A DNA stretch of 64,000 nucleotides, from assembly GCA_008973525.1 (NCBI GenBank), contig WACJ01000187.1:62001-126000 (forward strand), read 5' to 3'. Both the position numbers and the translations under genes were made by a program. The DNA comes from Stenopsyche tienmushanensis (lineage: Eukaryota > Arthropoda > Insecta > Trichoptera > Stenopsychidae). Below are positions 12,666-22,721 of this stretch, in pieces. Every line of letters begins with the position of its first letter. The stretch's first letter is position 1. The notes beneath the pieces were generated by a model that was not told the DNA's origin, made no database searches, and worked only from the letters and a program-made list of their open reading frames with translations.

Positions 12666-12899
12666 CCTACGACGATTAACAGCGGTTTTGCGCAGAGATA
12701 CTATTTTTTCAATGCTACAAAAGCATCAGATAACAATCAATGGCAAATTTAAGAATAGTATTACTGAATGAAGATGTACGTCATATTATTTTTTAGATAT
12801 TTTCATTTAGAACAATATATTTTGTTTGATAAATTGCTTTTAAAACTGTTGATGAACCCTTTAAGTAGTATCATAAATTTAGATGCTATATTTGCATGT

Positions 12900-13200
12900 C
12901 CACCACATCATCAGTACAAATCTACTTATCTGTCAGGACCGCCACATCGTGTATGAAATGTGTACATAAATAAATAAACACTATCGACAGCACACAATAT
13001 TCGGTTATATCATTCACATATTATTATTAGTCGATAAATTTGGGTTTACGATCTATACAATCGTACGATGTACGCAATCACAATCTCCGACCTGCAAGAT
13101 AATCTCTCCGTTTCTTTTTCTCTCCAAACTCAACATACAAGACCCTCTTCGTCTCTGTCTCTATCAGAGCTTAACGTACAAAAGCTCTTTAATGGGGTAA
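12900..13200 (+). repeat. Dispersed repeat family T, partial copy 1
   Basis: The core from gtcgataaatttgggtttac through ctatacaatcgtacgatgta and the CT-rich stretch to agagcttaacgtacaaaagc matches 56,850-56,995 (+) and the complement of 14,990-15,130. The upstream part (aaataaataaacactatcga, then cagcacacaatattcggt) matches a segment that is also present in the 15 kb copy but absent from the 57 kb copy. The terminal CCCTGGGAT...GGGGTTAA block is missing. The most diverged of the three copies. Its class is unknown. Confidence 0.7.
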
Positions 13201-14129
13201 TCATTATTACTCATATAGCTAATTATATCTATCAATTAACATCCCAACGGCTCAACCCAGGATAACTCGCAGAACAAGAAGGACAATAATATATCCACTT
13301 TTATAAAGGGGTAAAGCAAGGAACTCTATTTCGCAACGATAGCTCCAGTTGGACTCAGTATAATAGAAAAAGCTCTTTTCAATCAAACCCACATAATAGT
13401 CTCGAAACATGCCCACACATCCTTCTTACAATATTGAACGCGTGAGGAGATTAATATATTATACAAACAATATAGATGTGACTCTTTTCTGTGGTTGGAT
13501 ATTGAAGAGACCCTAGTCCTGCAGTGAATTGCGTGTAGTTACACTATGATTATCTTGATAATTTTATGAGGTGACTCAATTGATAATTGCTTTGAAAATA
13601 TTCATATCTTTATAATGTCAAATGATCACTCTACTTTGTTCTAATGTTCTTGTTAAAAATTATTTTTTTTCAAAAAGGTATCGTTATGATCTTGGCATAA
13701 AATGCTTACAATCAGGTTTGGCTATACTATTTGAAAAACAACAACAAAAATAAACGAATCTGAAGCTAATACTAAATACCAAGCATTGAAAGACATCAAA
13801 ATCACAGGTGAAAAAATGTCTTGTTTCAATTAATCAACAAGTAAATGCAAGGTCAATAGTAATCCGATGCTAGTAGAAGAGTTATCGAATATCACCACTT
13901 TGCAGCTGCTTAAAAAGGTTTTTTTTTCTTATTTTTTAACGTGGACTTAATTTGCTACTTTCAAATCCTCGCAATCTATTATTTGAGTGACCTCCAAGAA
14001 TATTACTCTGTCTTTGTTTTTAAATTGGTTATCTATCGTGCTTTGTTCCAATCGAACTATTGATGATATCATCCCAATTCAAAAATATGATTTTCTCACA
14101 AGAAGGAAGTGTTTATCGGCTATGAATGC
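13201..14129. other. Intergenic DNA, no supported feature
   Basis: AT-rich with no recognised coding region or repeat boundary. Confidence 0.4.
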
Positions 14130-14700
14130 TTAAAAATGCAATCCATTCGTAGGCCCACTTTGGTCATTGGTTCCGTTACCCTTTGAGAAACCCGGAACTG
14201 GAGAGATTGCATGTTTACTACGCCTTCGCCGTGTCGCACAAGGAAAGTAGATTAATAATGTATAAACGATCATTGTAGTTTCATCTTTCGACTCGGACAA
14301 TTGTAAGAATGTACGTTCGTACTGCGTACGATACGGATTCGTTCCGACGTAGTCGGAAGTCGTCGACGCTAAAAGGGGGCCACGAGTCAAGATCATTTTT
14401 AATTTTTACGTCCATCGCAGTCATAATTTTTTCCCATGTTCGAGATTAGTTGAGTTCTGTTCTGGCGACGCGTGAAAAATGAAATGTCACATTTGAAATT
14501 CGCTTGAATGCGACCGGAAATCATTCGAATGGTCGTCGAGAAATCGACGATTTCGACAACGATTCATCTCGATTGTTCCGCGTTGGTATTGGCCTAGTCT
14601 TGACATGCACTTAAATGCAGTTAAAATGGACCAAATGCATAAATTCGAATTTAAATTTTTCGATTCGCCGCAACGCTTCTTTGGATGCATTTACAATTAC
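14130..14700. promoter_or_regulatory. CpG-rich, lower-AT island of unknown role
   Basis: From about 14,280 to 14,600 the base composition shifts. CpG dinucleotides are frequent (acgttcgtactgcgtacgat, then tcgttccgacgtagtcgg, gtcgtcgacgc, gtcgtcgagaaatcgacg), in strong contrast to the flanks. The block includes imperfect palindromes such as cgtacgttcgtac-like repeats and tcgacgatttcgac. There are open frames on the minus strand (88 and 67 codons), but I recognise no protein. It may be a promoter or 5' exon region, a conserved regulatory block, or a relic. Its role is inference. Confidence 0.3.
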
Positions 14701-14927
14701 AAAACAGACAGATTTTTTGTATGTGAACTTCAAACTTATTAAAGTCTGAATGTTGTTGATGATAAAAATGAATTTTAACCAATTACTACTTAATAAATAT
14801 TTTTTTAAAATATTAATTGAATGATTTATAATGAATTTTATTGCGTATCATTTAACATTTTAAAGTAACATAATATAAGAATTCTTATCTGAGACATCAA
14901 ATACTGGCAAACCCAATATAATACAAT

Positions 14928-15460
14928 TGTTAACCCCTAAAGGAGTGCTATCCCAGGGCCTGGGATCCTCCCTCTACTTTTCAGAAAGAGCACTCTTGTA
15001 CATTGAGCTCGGAGACAAACAGAGACAAAGATAGACGTAGCGCAGTTCGGGAGACAGACAGACGGAGAGCTTCCCCGCATACATCGCACGATTGTATAGA
15101 TCGTTAACCCAAATTTATCAACTAATAATGATTTCTATTTCAAGTGTGTTATTTGTTTATGCAAAGAAATGACCGAATATTTTGTGCTATCGACAGTGTT
15201 TATTTATTTAATTGCTTTCTGTTCGGGATGAGTCTTTTTCCAATTATAATTTCCTTCTAAATCAGGAGTAAAAGAATCGATTTTATGTGTATTGTTTATG
15301 TAAAGAAATTGCGTTGTCTTGTATGCTATCAACATTGTTTATTTACAATTGACTCTGCCTCGAATTGAATATTGTCTTACGCTGATAGGAACTGACAGAA
15401 AGTAATCGGTGTAAAGCGATTATGACATCAACAACTTCATCGATTTTAAATTCCTAAAAT
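14928..15460 (-). repeat. Dispersed repeat family T, copy 2 (longest)
   Basis: On the minus strand this matches 56,605-57,052 (+) nearly end to end. Shared blocks include aaatcgatgaag near one end, the stretch tcagcgtaagacaat, tgttgatagcatacaagac, tcgataaatttgggttaacg, the CT-rich run gtctccgagctcaatgtaca, and the terminal ccctgggata...tcctttaggggttaa. It carries about 105 extra bases (about 15,120-15,225), with a second version of the tatcgacag...aaataaata motif, that are missing from the 57 kb copy but present in the 13 kb copy. The TTAACCCC terminus would suit a piggyBac-like TTAA target, but no coding sequence is present. Confidence 0.8.
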
Positions 15461-15461
15461 A

Positions 15462-16506
15462 CAAGGCTTCGAACCGTTATATTTTTCATTCTGATTTTCG
15501 TTCCGGTTCTGTTCCAAATATTTACATCGGTTCGGTTATCGTTTTGCGATTCAGCTCCGGATAATTCATTTTTGAGTTTTTTAAGTCTTTTATCTCTATT
15601 CAAAACTTTTTTCTAGCATAATTTAGAGCATCTATCCCTTATTTTATAATAATCATTCTTCTTTTATAATAAGATTCGTTATTTAAGGGACGTTTCTATC
15701 TTGTGGGTTTTAAAAAATATTTATTTTTTTAGTGTATCGGAAAGAACCTATGTTTAACCTCTTAACCAGGAAATTTAGTTTTGCGCATGTTAAAAAATGT
15801 TTATGTACAACGGGAAACTATTTTGATAGGATAGTTTTACGGATTATTTCGTCACGCTAATAGTAAACTAAAATAATAACTCACTGAGGATATTTTTTGA
15901 AAGGTCTTGATGGAATATTCAGTAATACTCGCTACAGTTGTTTTTTTTTGAATGACGAAATATTTCGTCATACTCGGTTAAGAGGTTGAGAACACTATCA
16001 GTAAATTTCAAGTCGATAAAAATGAAATTTGTAAAGTTATAGGCTGACGAAGAGAAATTGCGCTGGGCGAAGCTGAGGAGAGGAGAAACTTCAAACGCAT
16101 TTTTCTCGAAACTACATTTTCCAAGCTCACGGAAGTGCTCCCACACGCCTTAGATGATTATTCTGTATGAAAATTGACCGACAAGTATACAATAAACGTC
16201 TTCATCGTTTGACTTATAATTATCTTTAAATATTCAAAACTTTTTATTTAATTAACAAAAAACTACATTAAATGTTGATAAAATCATGCACTTTTCTTCG
16301 ATCGCCTACTCAACTTACTACGTATCAATATTCAATATTTTATATAATTTTAGCTGAAACAAGATGAACAGAGTAAAAATTATACTATTATCAGATAAAT
16401 ATCAAACAAATTAAATCTGATATTTTAAATCGGTTCAGTTCTGGCTTTTATTGCGGCCAAAAACAGATTTTATCGGTTTTCGGTTCAGTTCCGATTCAAA
16501 GCCCTA
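15462..16506. mobile_element. hAT-like element of the GGTTCGAA family
   Basis: The left end reads caaggcttcgaaccg and the right end ttcggttcagttccgattca followed by aagccct. These are inverted repeats, and subterminal runs of GGTTCGGTT/TTCCGGTTC occur at both ends. The same ends bound a 150-bp miniature copy at 25,403-25,554, and one end recurs at 41,510. A minus-strand frame near 15,919-16,146 begins VWEHFRELGKC, reminiscent of a BED-finger start, but this is weak. No clean 8-bp target duplication is visible. A smaller TTAA-ended element is nested inside. Confidence 0.6.
15754..15989. mobile_element. Small TTAA-ended MITE nested in a hAT-like element
   Basis: Termini ttaacctcttaacc (15,754-15,767) and ggttaagaggttga (15,976-15,989) are inverted, matching in 13 of 14 bases. 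TTAA/TTGA at the ends suggests piggyBac-type insertion. The inner right flank holds the palindrome tgacgaaatatttcgtca. The terminal TTAACCTCTT also ends the piggyBac remnant at 31,443. No coding capacity. Confidence 0.55.
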
Positions 16507-18046
16507 AATAAAACCATTAAATATTAATTATTAATATAATATAAGGATATTCTTCGTCATCATTACTAATCACCATGATTTAGAGCTTTTTTGAATGTTG
16601 AAACATGATCAGACTTTGAAACTTTCTGATACTGGAAAAAATCTTTAATATAATTATTATATTATATGAAGCTAAGCACTTGTGAAGTTCTTTAAATTTC
16701 GAAATATTCTTCGACGTTTAACTAAGTTTGACTCTAAAATTTTACAGTATTTATTCAATATTGGCGTTTTTGTAACTTTCTTTTATACAATGATATAATT
16801 TAAGCCTTATTATATTCATACGCATCGTAAATATACAAACTATTTAAAATGATAATATAAGTCTACTCATAATAATCTCGGATCGTTTTACTGATAAGTA
16901 CTAAAAATCAGAATTGTTCTTACGTACTATTACATCAAATACCAATCAATATATTTATGTAACTGTACTAAAACAACATAAGCTTTATATGTAAATTAAG
17001 CCCTGATTCAGTTATTTATTACATCTATAAAATGATTTGGAAAATAACTATGCAGTAATAAATTAATTGCCTTAAATAACATAAAGTTAAAAATATTTTC
17101 GATGATAAATTTATTAACATCATTGACTGATTTTGCATTTTTCCCATATGAAGTCGTCAGTAAAGATAGCTAATCTAGGCTTACTAAGAAATCTTGTCAC
17201 TTGATATGTTGATTCTTAATGGATTTAACTCTCTAAAGAAGCCTTGCTTTACCTGTCTATAACATTGGTCATTGCTCTCATTTTATATTGCTTTTATATA
17301 AAGTAAATCTTGATTAAATTTGTATTGGTTAGTATTAGTGCTTTAAAATATTGAAATGTTTTGAAATCTACTTAAACATTGATCTATTTATTTTGAAAAG
17401 TAAGCATTATATATGTTTCTAACACTGAACACAATATGTCCCTTTACTCGGTCATACCTTTCTTTGTTCTCATTTTGCAAAATAGTGGTCACTCTCTCCG
17501 CTCTCTGAACGTATTGATATCAAAACCCAGTAAAAGTGTATAACATGGTATCAAATTTATATTCAACGTAATTTCTAAATGCATGTTTAAATATCTGTTA
17601 AATTTTATGGAATCTGGATGTAAATTTTTCGTTTTTTTATGCTAAATTCTGGAACCAATTTTGTTAAAATTTCGCTAATTAATCAGCTTAATAGCGAAGA
17701 ACAAATCAGACCGAAACGGATGAGCGTGGAAACAGTTTGTAAGCTCGTCAAAAATAATATTATGCAGTTTGAGGTCAAAACACCAAGATCCAATAAAGAG
17801 CTAATTTTGCTTAATTTTTTTTTTCAGTCATTAAAAAATTTGACGCACTAATTATACGCTCTATTCGGATTGGCCTCAAAATGATAAACGGTGAAAATGA
17901 ACTATTAAATTAATTTTCACATGCGATAAAATACAAAATATATCGCTTTCCGTATAATTACATTTGCAACGTTTTCCCCCATTTCCGTGGGCTCTTATGA
18001 TTTTTTTTAAATAAAATATTTTAAATATTTTTGAAAACAACAACAA
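16507..18046. other. AT-rich intergenic DNA downstream of the cuticular gene
   Basis: No gene or repeat boundary recognised. Short open frames at 17,639-17,851 and 17,876-18,094 have no known motif. Confidence 0.4.
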
Positions 18047-18052
18047 TTTATT
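18047..18052 (-). terminator. Candidate poly-A signal of the cuticular gene
   Basis: AATAAA on the minus strand, 469 nt after the stop codon. A second AATAAA lies closer, at 18,316-18,321 (200 nt after the stop). Which one is used cannot be told from sequence alone. Confidence 0.35.
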
Positions 18053-18520
18053 ATAAATATACATAAAAGTAGTGCATATCGTATAAAAGTACAAAAAGGT
18101 TCGTATACAAGGGAATAAATAAATATTTCGATCACGTTCGTTATGAGTTACATTATAAGCTATAGCTTTTTTTTTCGTTTTTCTTATTTTCTCGTGAATT
18201 ACGTCGATAGTTCGATGAAATTGGCTAACAATTCAATATGCAACCAAATCCGATTGAAATCTCTTTTATCGTCTTCGGAAATGAATACTTTCTAGCATTA
18301 AAGTTAGCACACATATTTATTACTGTCTAAAGTGGCACAGCAACGCTACACGACTCCAATATCCTAATTACGCTAAAATGAAACTTATTAACGCTAATCT
18401 GTATAAGCTAGTGACTTTAGTAGTTGCCGAGAGACAAATTATTCAAATTGCCTCCCATAAATTCATTAAATCTGGTGCAAACTTATCTTAAGATACATGT
18501 GGTTATATCCTAGTCATAAA

Positions 18521-21500
18521 TTAATGCTGCTGTAAGATCTCTTCTTCTGTGAAATCGCGACTATATTTGATCGTATCATATTTACTTTCAGCGTGCGATC
18601 CAAAACTTCCTTCGGGAGGTGAAGCAAAAACGTTGCTTTGGACAGAGAATGCACCTTTAGGTGGTCCATAAAGTTTGTGTGGTTCCGAACTGAATTCCTT
18701 GGGTGCTACAAATCCATGACCACCTACGCCGAATGAAGAACCAATTGTCGATGATCCGATGTTTCCAAATCCGTGTCCTCCACCCGACGATAGCTCTTGC
18801 TTACCTGAGCTCGCGAGGCTAAAGCTAGCTCCTGAAGATCCAGAATGTCCTGCGTCCCCGAAACTAGGTGCGCCATAGCTAGATGATGGCCCTCCGAAGC
18901 TCGATGAACTATAGCTCACAGCCGGTGCCCCGTGACTTGAAGATCCACCCCCAAAACCTCCAGAAAATGATCCATGTCCACCAGCTGGAGCATCAAAAGA
19001 TTCCGATCCATGGCTGGAAGACGATCCACCAAATCCTGCCGAAAATGACCCATGTCCGCCAGCAGGAGATTCATAAGAACCCGATCCGAGACTTGAAGAC
19101 GATCCACCAAATCCTGCCGAAAATGATCCATGCCCACCACCAACACCTTCAAAAGAACCCGATCCGTGGCTCATAACAGGCGCTCCATAGCTAGATGAAA
19201 TAGATCCTCCGTGACCACCGAAGCTGCTCGAATCAGAATCATGACCGAACGATGGAGTACCATAGCTCACAGACGGCGAACTGTATCCTCCCGAAGATGA
19301 TCCAAAGCTCAAAGAAGACGCAGCATGCCCGGCTGATGGAATTTCATAGGTACCGCTCAACGATGCGCTTCCGTGAAAAGTATCAGATTGGGATCCATCA
19401 GAAATTGAGTTCATCTCGAAGCTTGGTCCGTGACCTGAAGATGCGACCACCTTGGGTGCCAAATAAATTGCAGATGAGGGCGATGATGAATGACCAGAAA
19501 GCGGAGCCCCATATGACGACGAAGGACCTTGATGAGATTGAGAAGATCCTCCATAAGAATTCGAGGAAGACGATTCAGACGATCCTAAGTATACAGACGG
19601 CTTGAATTCGGTTTTGGACGGGGCGCCATAGCTTGAGCTCAAAGATCCATAGTTTTCGAACGTAGGCTTGGGTGAACTGTTGAACAAATCTCCGAATGAT
19701 TTCTTCCCGGATAAAAATCCATGTCCGAACGATGATCCTCCCGATCCGCCCAATGATAAGCCGGAGAATAATCCGGAATGTCCGCCTCCGCCAATCGATG
19801 ATCCGTACGATCCCGATGATGCGCCATATGATCCTGATGGGACGCCGTATGTTACGGAGGGCTCATGAGAAGCCGGGGTAAATAATGGGCCTGTTATTCC
19901 GTGCGATCCAGATGTGGCATAAGCGCCGAGGCCGTGTGTTCCCGAAGCATACGACGGCAGCGAGGATGACGAAGAACCGTGACCTACAGATATGGAAGGT
20001 CCACTATAAGATGCGGACGGTGGTCCGTATGACGTTTCCGGTTTTGCAAGTGGAGCATACTGAGGAATTCCGTAAGAAATCTGTGGCTTTGAAGCACCAT
20101 GTCCGAAAGATTGAGGGCCGCCGCTTGAGAGCGAAAAGTGTGGGCTCGAATGTGATCCGCCGGATGATCCGCCGAAGAGTCCTGCGAATTTATGTGAGCT
20201 GCCTCCGCTGGATGAATGCGAGTTTGGATTTTGGCTGTGGAAGCCGTTTATGGAAGTGTAACGCACTTTCGGGCCGGAATATGGTGATGAGAAGCCACCG
20301 CCGCTTCCGAAGTTTTGACCGAAGCCGTGGGAGAAGCTACTGATTCCTGGAAAATGAGAGCCACCATAAGAGCCTGGACTGGCGTAGCTGAACGATGGTG
20401 GTTTTGATCCTCCGAGGGAATATCCGGCGCCGATGCTCAATGATGATCCGCCGGCAGGTTGCAAGTGCAGCAAATGGGAAGATCGTGGTGGTCCAGCAGG
20501 TGGATAAGGATGAACTGGGATTTCTCTTTTTCCCTTGTTATAGGCGTCGGCGAGTTCTTTCTTGGGGTTTTCAGGTTTTGATTTCTTGGCGTCTTTTTTG
20601 GCAAGAGCTGAGCTGATGCACAGCACAGCAACGAATATGAATACCTGTAAGAATAGAAAAGTGCATTATTTAAATGTTGGCGCATAATAAATCGCTTTGG
20701 TAATTGCTGAAATGAATATGGTCAAATTTCGTAGAAATGTAACGACCCAGATTTGGATTTACACTGCATTATTTAAAAATGGTTTCTATTCTCACTTTCT
20801 TCTACTTTCCTCGTCCATCGATTTTTTTCCCTTCTAATTTTTTGAATTATGTATTATTCGCAATTTTTATACGTCCGTCATTACGTTGACCCCTTTATAA
20901 TATAATATGTCTGCGATTAACGATGATTTTTATATTTTTCCGAGCTAATTACGCTTATTGATGTGTGTGCAGAAGAAATTCACTCATTTAGAAATTTGTA
21001 CGTAAACACTAATCTTAATCAATTAGTATTTTTTTGCAATTTGAGGTGAAAATTTTGACGCACGTTCAACGTTGTTCTTTTTTTTGTACTGAGGAAAAGG
21101 AAACTGTTTAAATCATTTATCATGCGCTTTGACGTGCAATTAATTTATGATATGCACCTGACGGACATTGAGAATATTTTTGATATTAACACATTAAATT
21201 CCGGGCTTCGTAATATTATCATTTTTTAAATATGATTCTAGCACGTTTTTATTACTGACTTTGACATGATTTTCGGAGCGCTTATGAGATTTTAAGATTA
21301 TCGACCAAAATATACAAATATTTTCATACGGCTTATATCGACTGTTTTCCTCATTCCGTAATATAATATATAGTAGAAATTTATAATTAGAGAATGATGG
21401 TTTTCATTGCGGATTCTACAACAAATTTGCAATTCGTGTCACTTTAAGAAACATGTTTTTGAACAATTCGCGTTACAGTATTAAATAAATAGCTTCGAGA

Positions 21501-22539
21501 GAGCGTAACCATTCGGATGTGTTCCATTAAAGCTCCAGGATATAACGCAATGCATTTTTATCTAAATATCATTCGTCACAATGAGAAAATTAGCAAAATC
21601 GTGATGATTCTCCTCATATCGTGCATAATCATCCTCGATCTATTCAAAAACCCTAGATAATGACAAACGATTTACATATCGCGCCTGTCTATCTTTACAC
21701 TTTCTCGTAACATCTGAAGGTCCGGCGTCCGGTTTTTTTTTCAAACGAAAAAATTCTTTACCAAAAAGCTATCCGTCCATGAAGCACTCGTTTCAAGGCC
21801 GGCTCGGCCAATAACTCGAGCATTTTTTGGCAAGCATAAAAAGTGATCGTCCGACAACTTTCTTATTAATTAATATGTATGGACAATGCCGACTTGCGTC
21901 GTTTATGCACACAAATAAGATTAAGATCTGGACGTTAGAAAAATAGAAAAAATAAAGTCATCGCACCGCTTAAGATTTCACCCGTCTTATGATTTCATAG
22001 AAATCTTGTTTCGTTAGACGCGTGATTAGTCATCTGTATACTTGCACAGATGAATCGCAAAAATGGTCGCATGAAAGTAAAGTTTGTTTTGCACCACGTG
22101 CGAGTGGCTGACCTTAATGTGTTTAAGCGCGGACAACGATAAATCTATTAATTTAATTTCAAGTTTAGATGACTTTTAACGATCCCTTTTATACATGGGC
22201 TAACCATTTTTACATGGGCTTACATAGCGAATATAAGTTTTCAAAATGTGGTCACCAGCCACACTTCCTGTAGATTTGAACTCATGCCGATTGAGTTACT
22301 AGTCTGACCGCTTAATCACGGCCGGAAGAATAACATAACAAATCACTCAATAAATTTATAGGCTTTATTTTCTTCACTTTAAACGTTTTTCTTCTTCATT
22401 TGGAGTCGTTTTTATGCAATTTTCTATAAACAGTCCTATGAACTTATTGAGTGATATGTTAGATATGAATAATGATATTATTAAATTAATAATTTGATCG
22501 CAATTCAAAGCTTTCAAATGTACTCACCGAATATTTCAT
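18521..22539 (-). CDS. Glycine/serine-rich cuticular protein with SYGAP repeats, two coding exons
   Basis: Likely a secreted structural protein of the cuticle. Exon 1 is only 12 nt (22,539-22,528, ATG AAA TAT TCG) followed by donor GTGAGT. The acceptor ttcttacag precedes exon 2 (20,644-18,521). The intron is 1,883 bp, phase 0, and interrupts the signal peptide, as is usual for insect cuticular genes. The joined N-terminus MKYSVFIFVAVLCISSALA is a classic signal peptide, followed by a basic KKDAKKSKPENPKK segment. The mature part (711 aa in total) is Gly, Ser, Tyr and His rich with recurring SSSYGAP, SYGPP and GHG motifs. A 26-residue unit starting GGHGSFSAGFGGSSSS is repeated about 2.7 times (18,930-19,160). 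SYGAP resembles the elastic repeats of pro-resilin, but I see no Rebers-Riddiford chitin-binding domain. So 'resilin-like' is only a comparison. No frame break. Confidence 0.9.
18920..19165 (-). repeat. 78-bp coding tandem repeat in the cuticular gene
   Basis: Two full units and one partial unit encode GGHGSFSAGFGGSSSS plus about ten variable residues ending in PA. The third unit is altered (FSGGFGGGSSSHGAPA). Length variation between individuals or species is likely at such a repeat. Confidence 0.8.
22200..22322 (-). repeat. tRNA-derived SINE
   Basis: On the minus strand the sequence opens ccggccgtgattaagcggtc. It contains an A-box-like TGATTAAGCGG (22,308-22,318) and a B-box-like AGTTCAAATCT (22,272-22,282), about 36 bp apart, as in a tRNA-type pol III promoter. 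The non-tRNA body, ggaagtgtggctggtgacca then cattttgaaaac, recurs in diverged form at 27,691-27,740. This indicates a mobile SINE rather than a single tRNA pseudogene. No functional tRNA cloverleaf is intact. Confidence 0.6.
22336..22461 (-). mobile_element. 126-bp MITE derived from mariner family C
   Basis: Ends taacaaatcactcaataa (left) and ttattgagtgatatgtta (right) are inverted and match the ends of the element at 38,443-39,160. The interior, on the minus strand ttgcataaaaacgactccaa then atgaagaagaaaaacg, matches the coding interior of that element (38,766-38,805: KKRPQMKKKN). The MITE is thus an internal deletion product of that family. Confidence 0.85.
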
Positions 22540-22646
22540 TTTAGTACTGTTATAATTTGCACCACAAATCTAAGTTTGTATAACTCTGAATTTTTCCGAT
22601 TTGGTCGAAAAGTATGAACTGTTAATTTGATCACTTGTATTATAAA
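22540..22646 (-). promoter_or_regulatory. Candidate promoter and 5' leader of the cuticular gene
   Basis: On the minus strand a TATA-like TTATAATA (22,645-22,638) lies about 25 bp upstream of AACAGTTC, a weak arthropod initiator with its A at 22,620. This would give an 81-nt leader before the ATG at 22,539. No experimental support; the spacing is plausible. Confidence 0.35.
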
Positions 22647-22693
22647 TTGTTGTAACTTTTAAATGATGTTTTGCACTTGGTGAAAAATGTTAT

Positions 22694-22721
22694 AAGCAAG
22701 TGGATTAATGTCCACTTGCTT
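22694..22721. promoter_or_regulatory. 11-bp perfect inverted repeat upstream of the cuticular gene
   Basis: aagcaagtgga, a 6-base spacer (ttaatg), then tccacttgctt. It is the longest perfect palindromic arm pair noticed in the window's gene-flanking DNA, about 155 bp upstream of the cuticular ATG and 75 bp upstream of the proposed start site. It could be a dimeric factor site or just a hairpin. Confidence 0.5.

Larger units (their letters stand above)
20645..22527 (-). other. Intron 1 of the cuticular gene (contains SINE and MITE)
   Basis: Bounded by GTGAGT (22,527 downwards) and TTCTTACAG (ending 20,645) on the minus strand. The part nearest exon 2 has no recognisable element; a tRNA-derived SINE (22,200-22,322) and a mariner-derived MITE (22,336-22,461) sit side by side within about 70 bp of the donor. 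Confidence 0.8.

Noticed and set aside
18883..20343. Several long antisense open frames across the cuticular gene
   Set aside because: They arise from the low-complexity Gly/Ser coding sequence read on the other strand; they have no domain and no start context of their own.
18521..20644. Naming the cuticular gene pro-resilin
   Set aside because: YGAP motifs are present but the chitin-binding Rebers-Riddiford domain and the regular resilin repeat are not.
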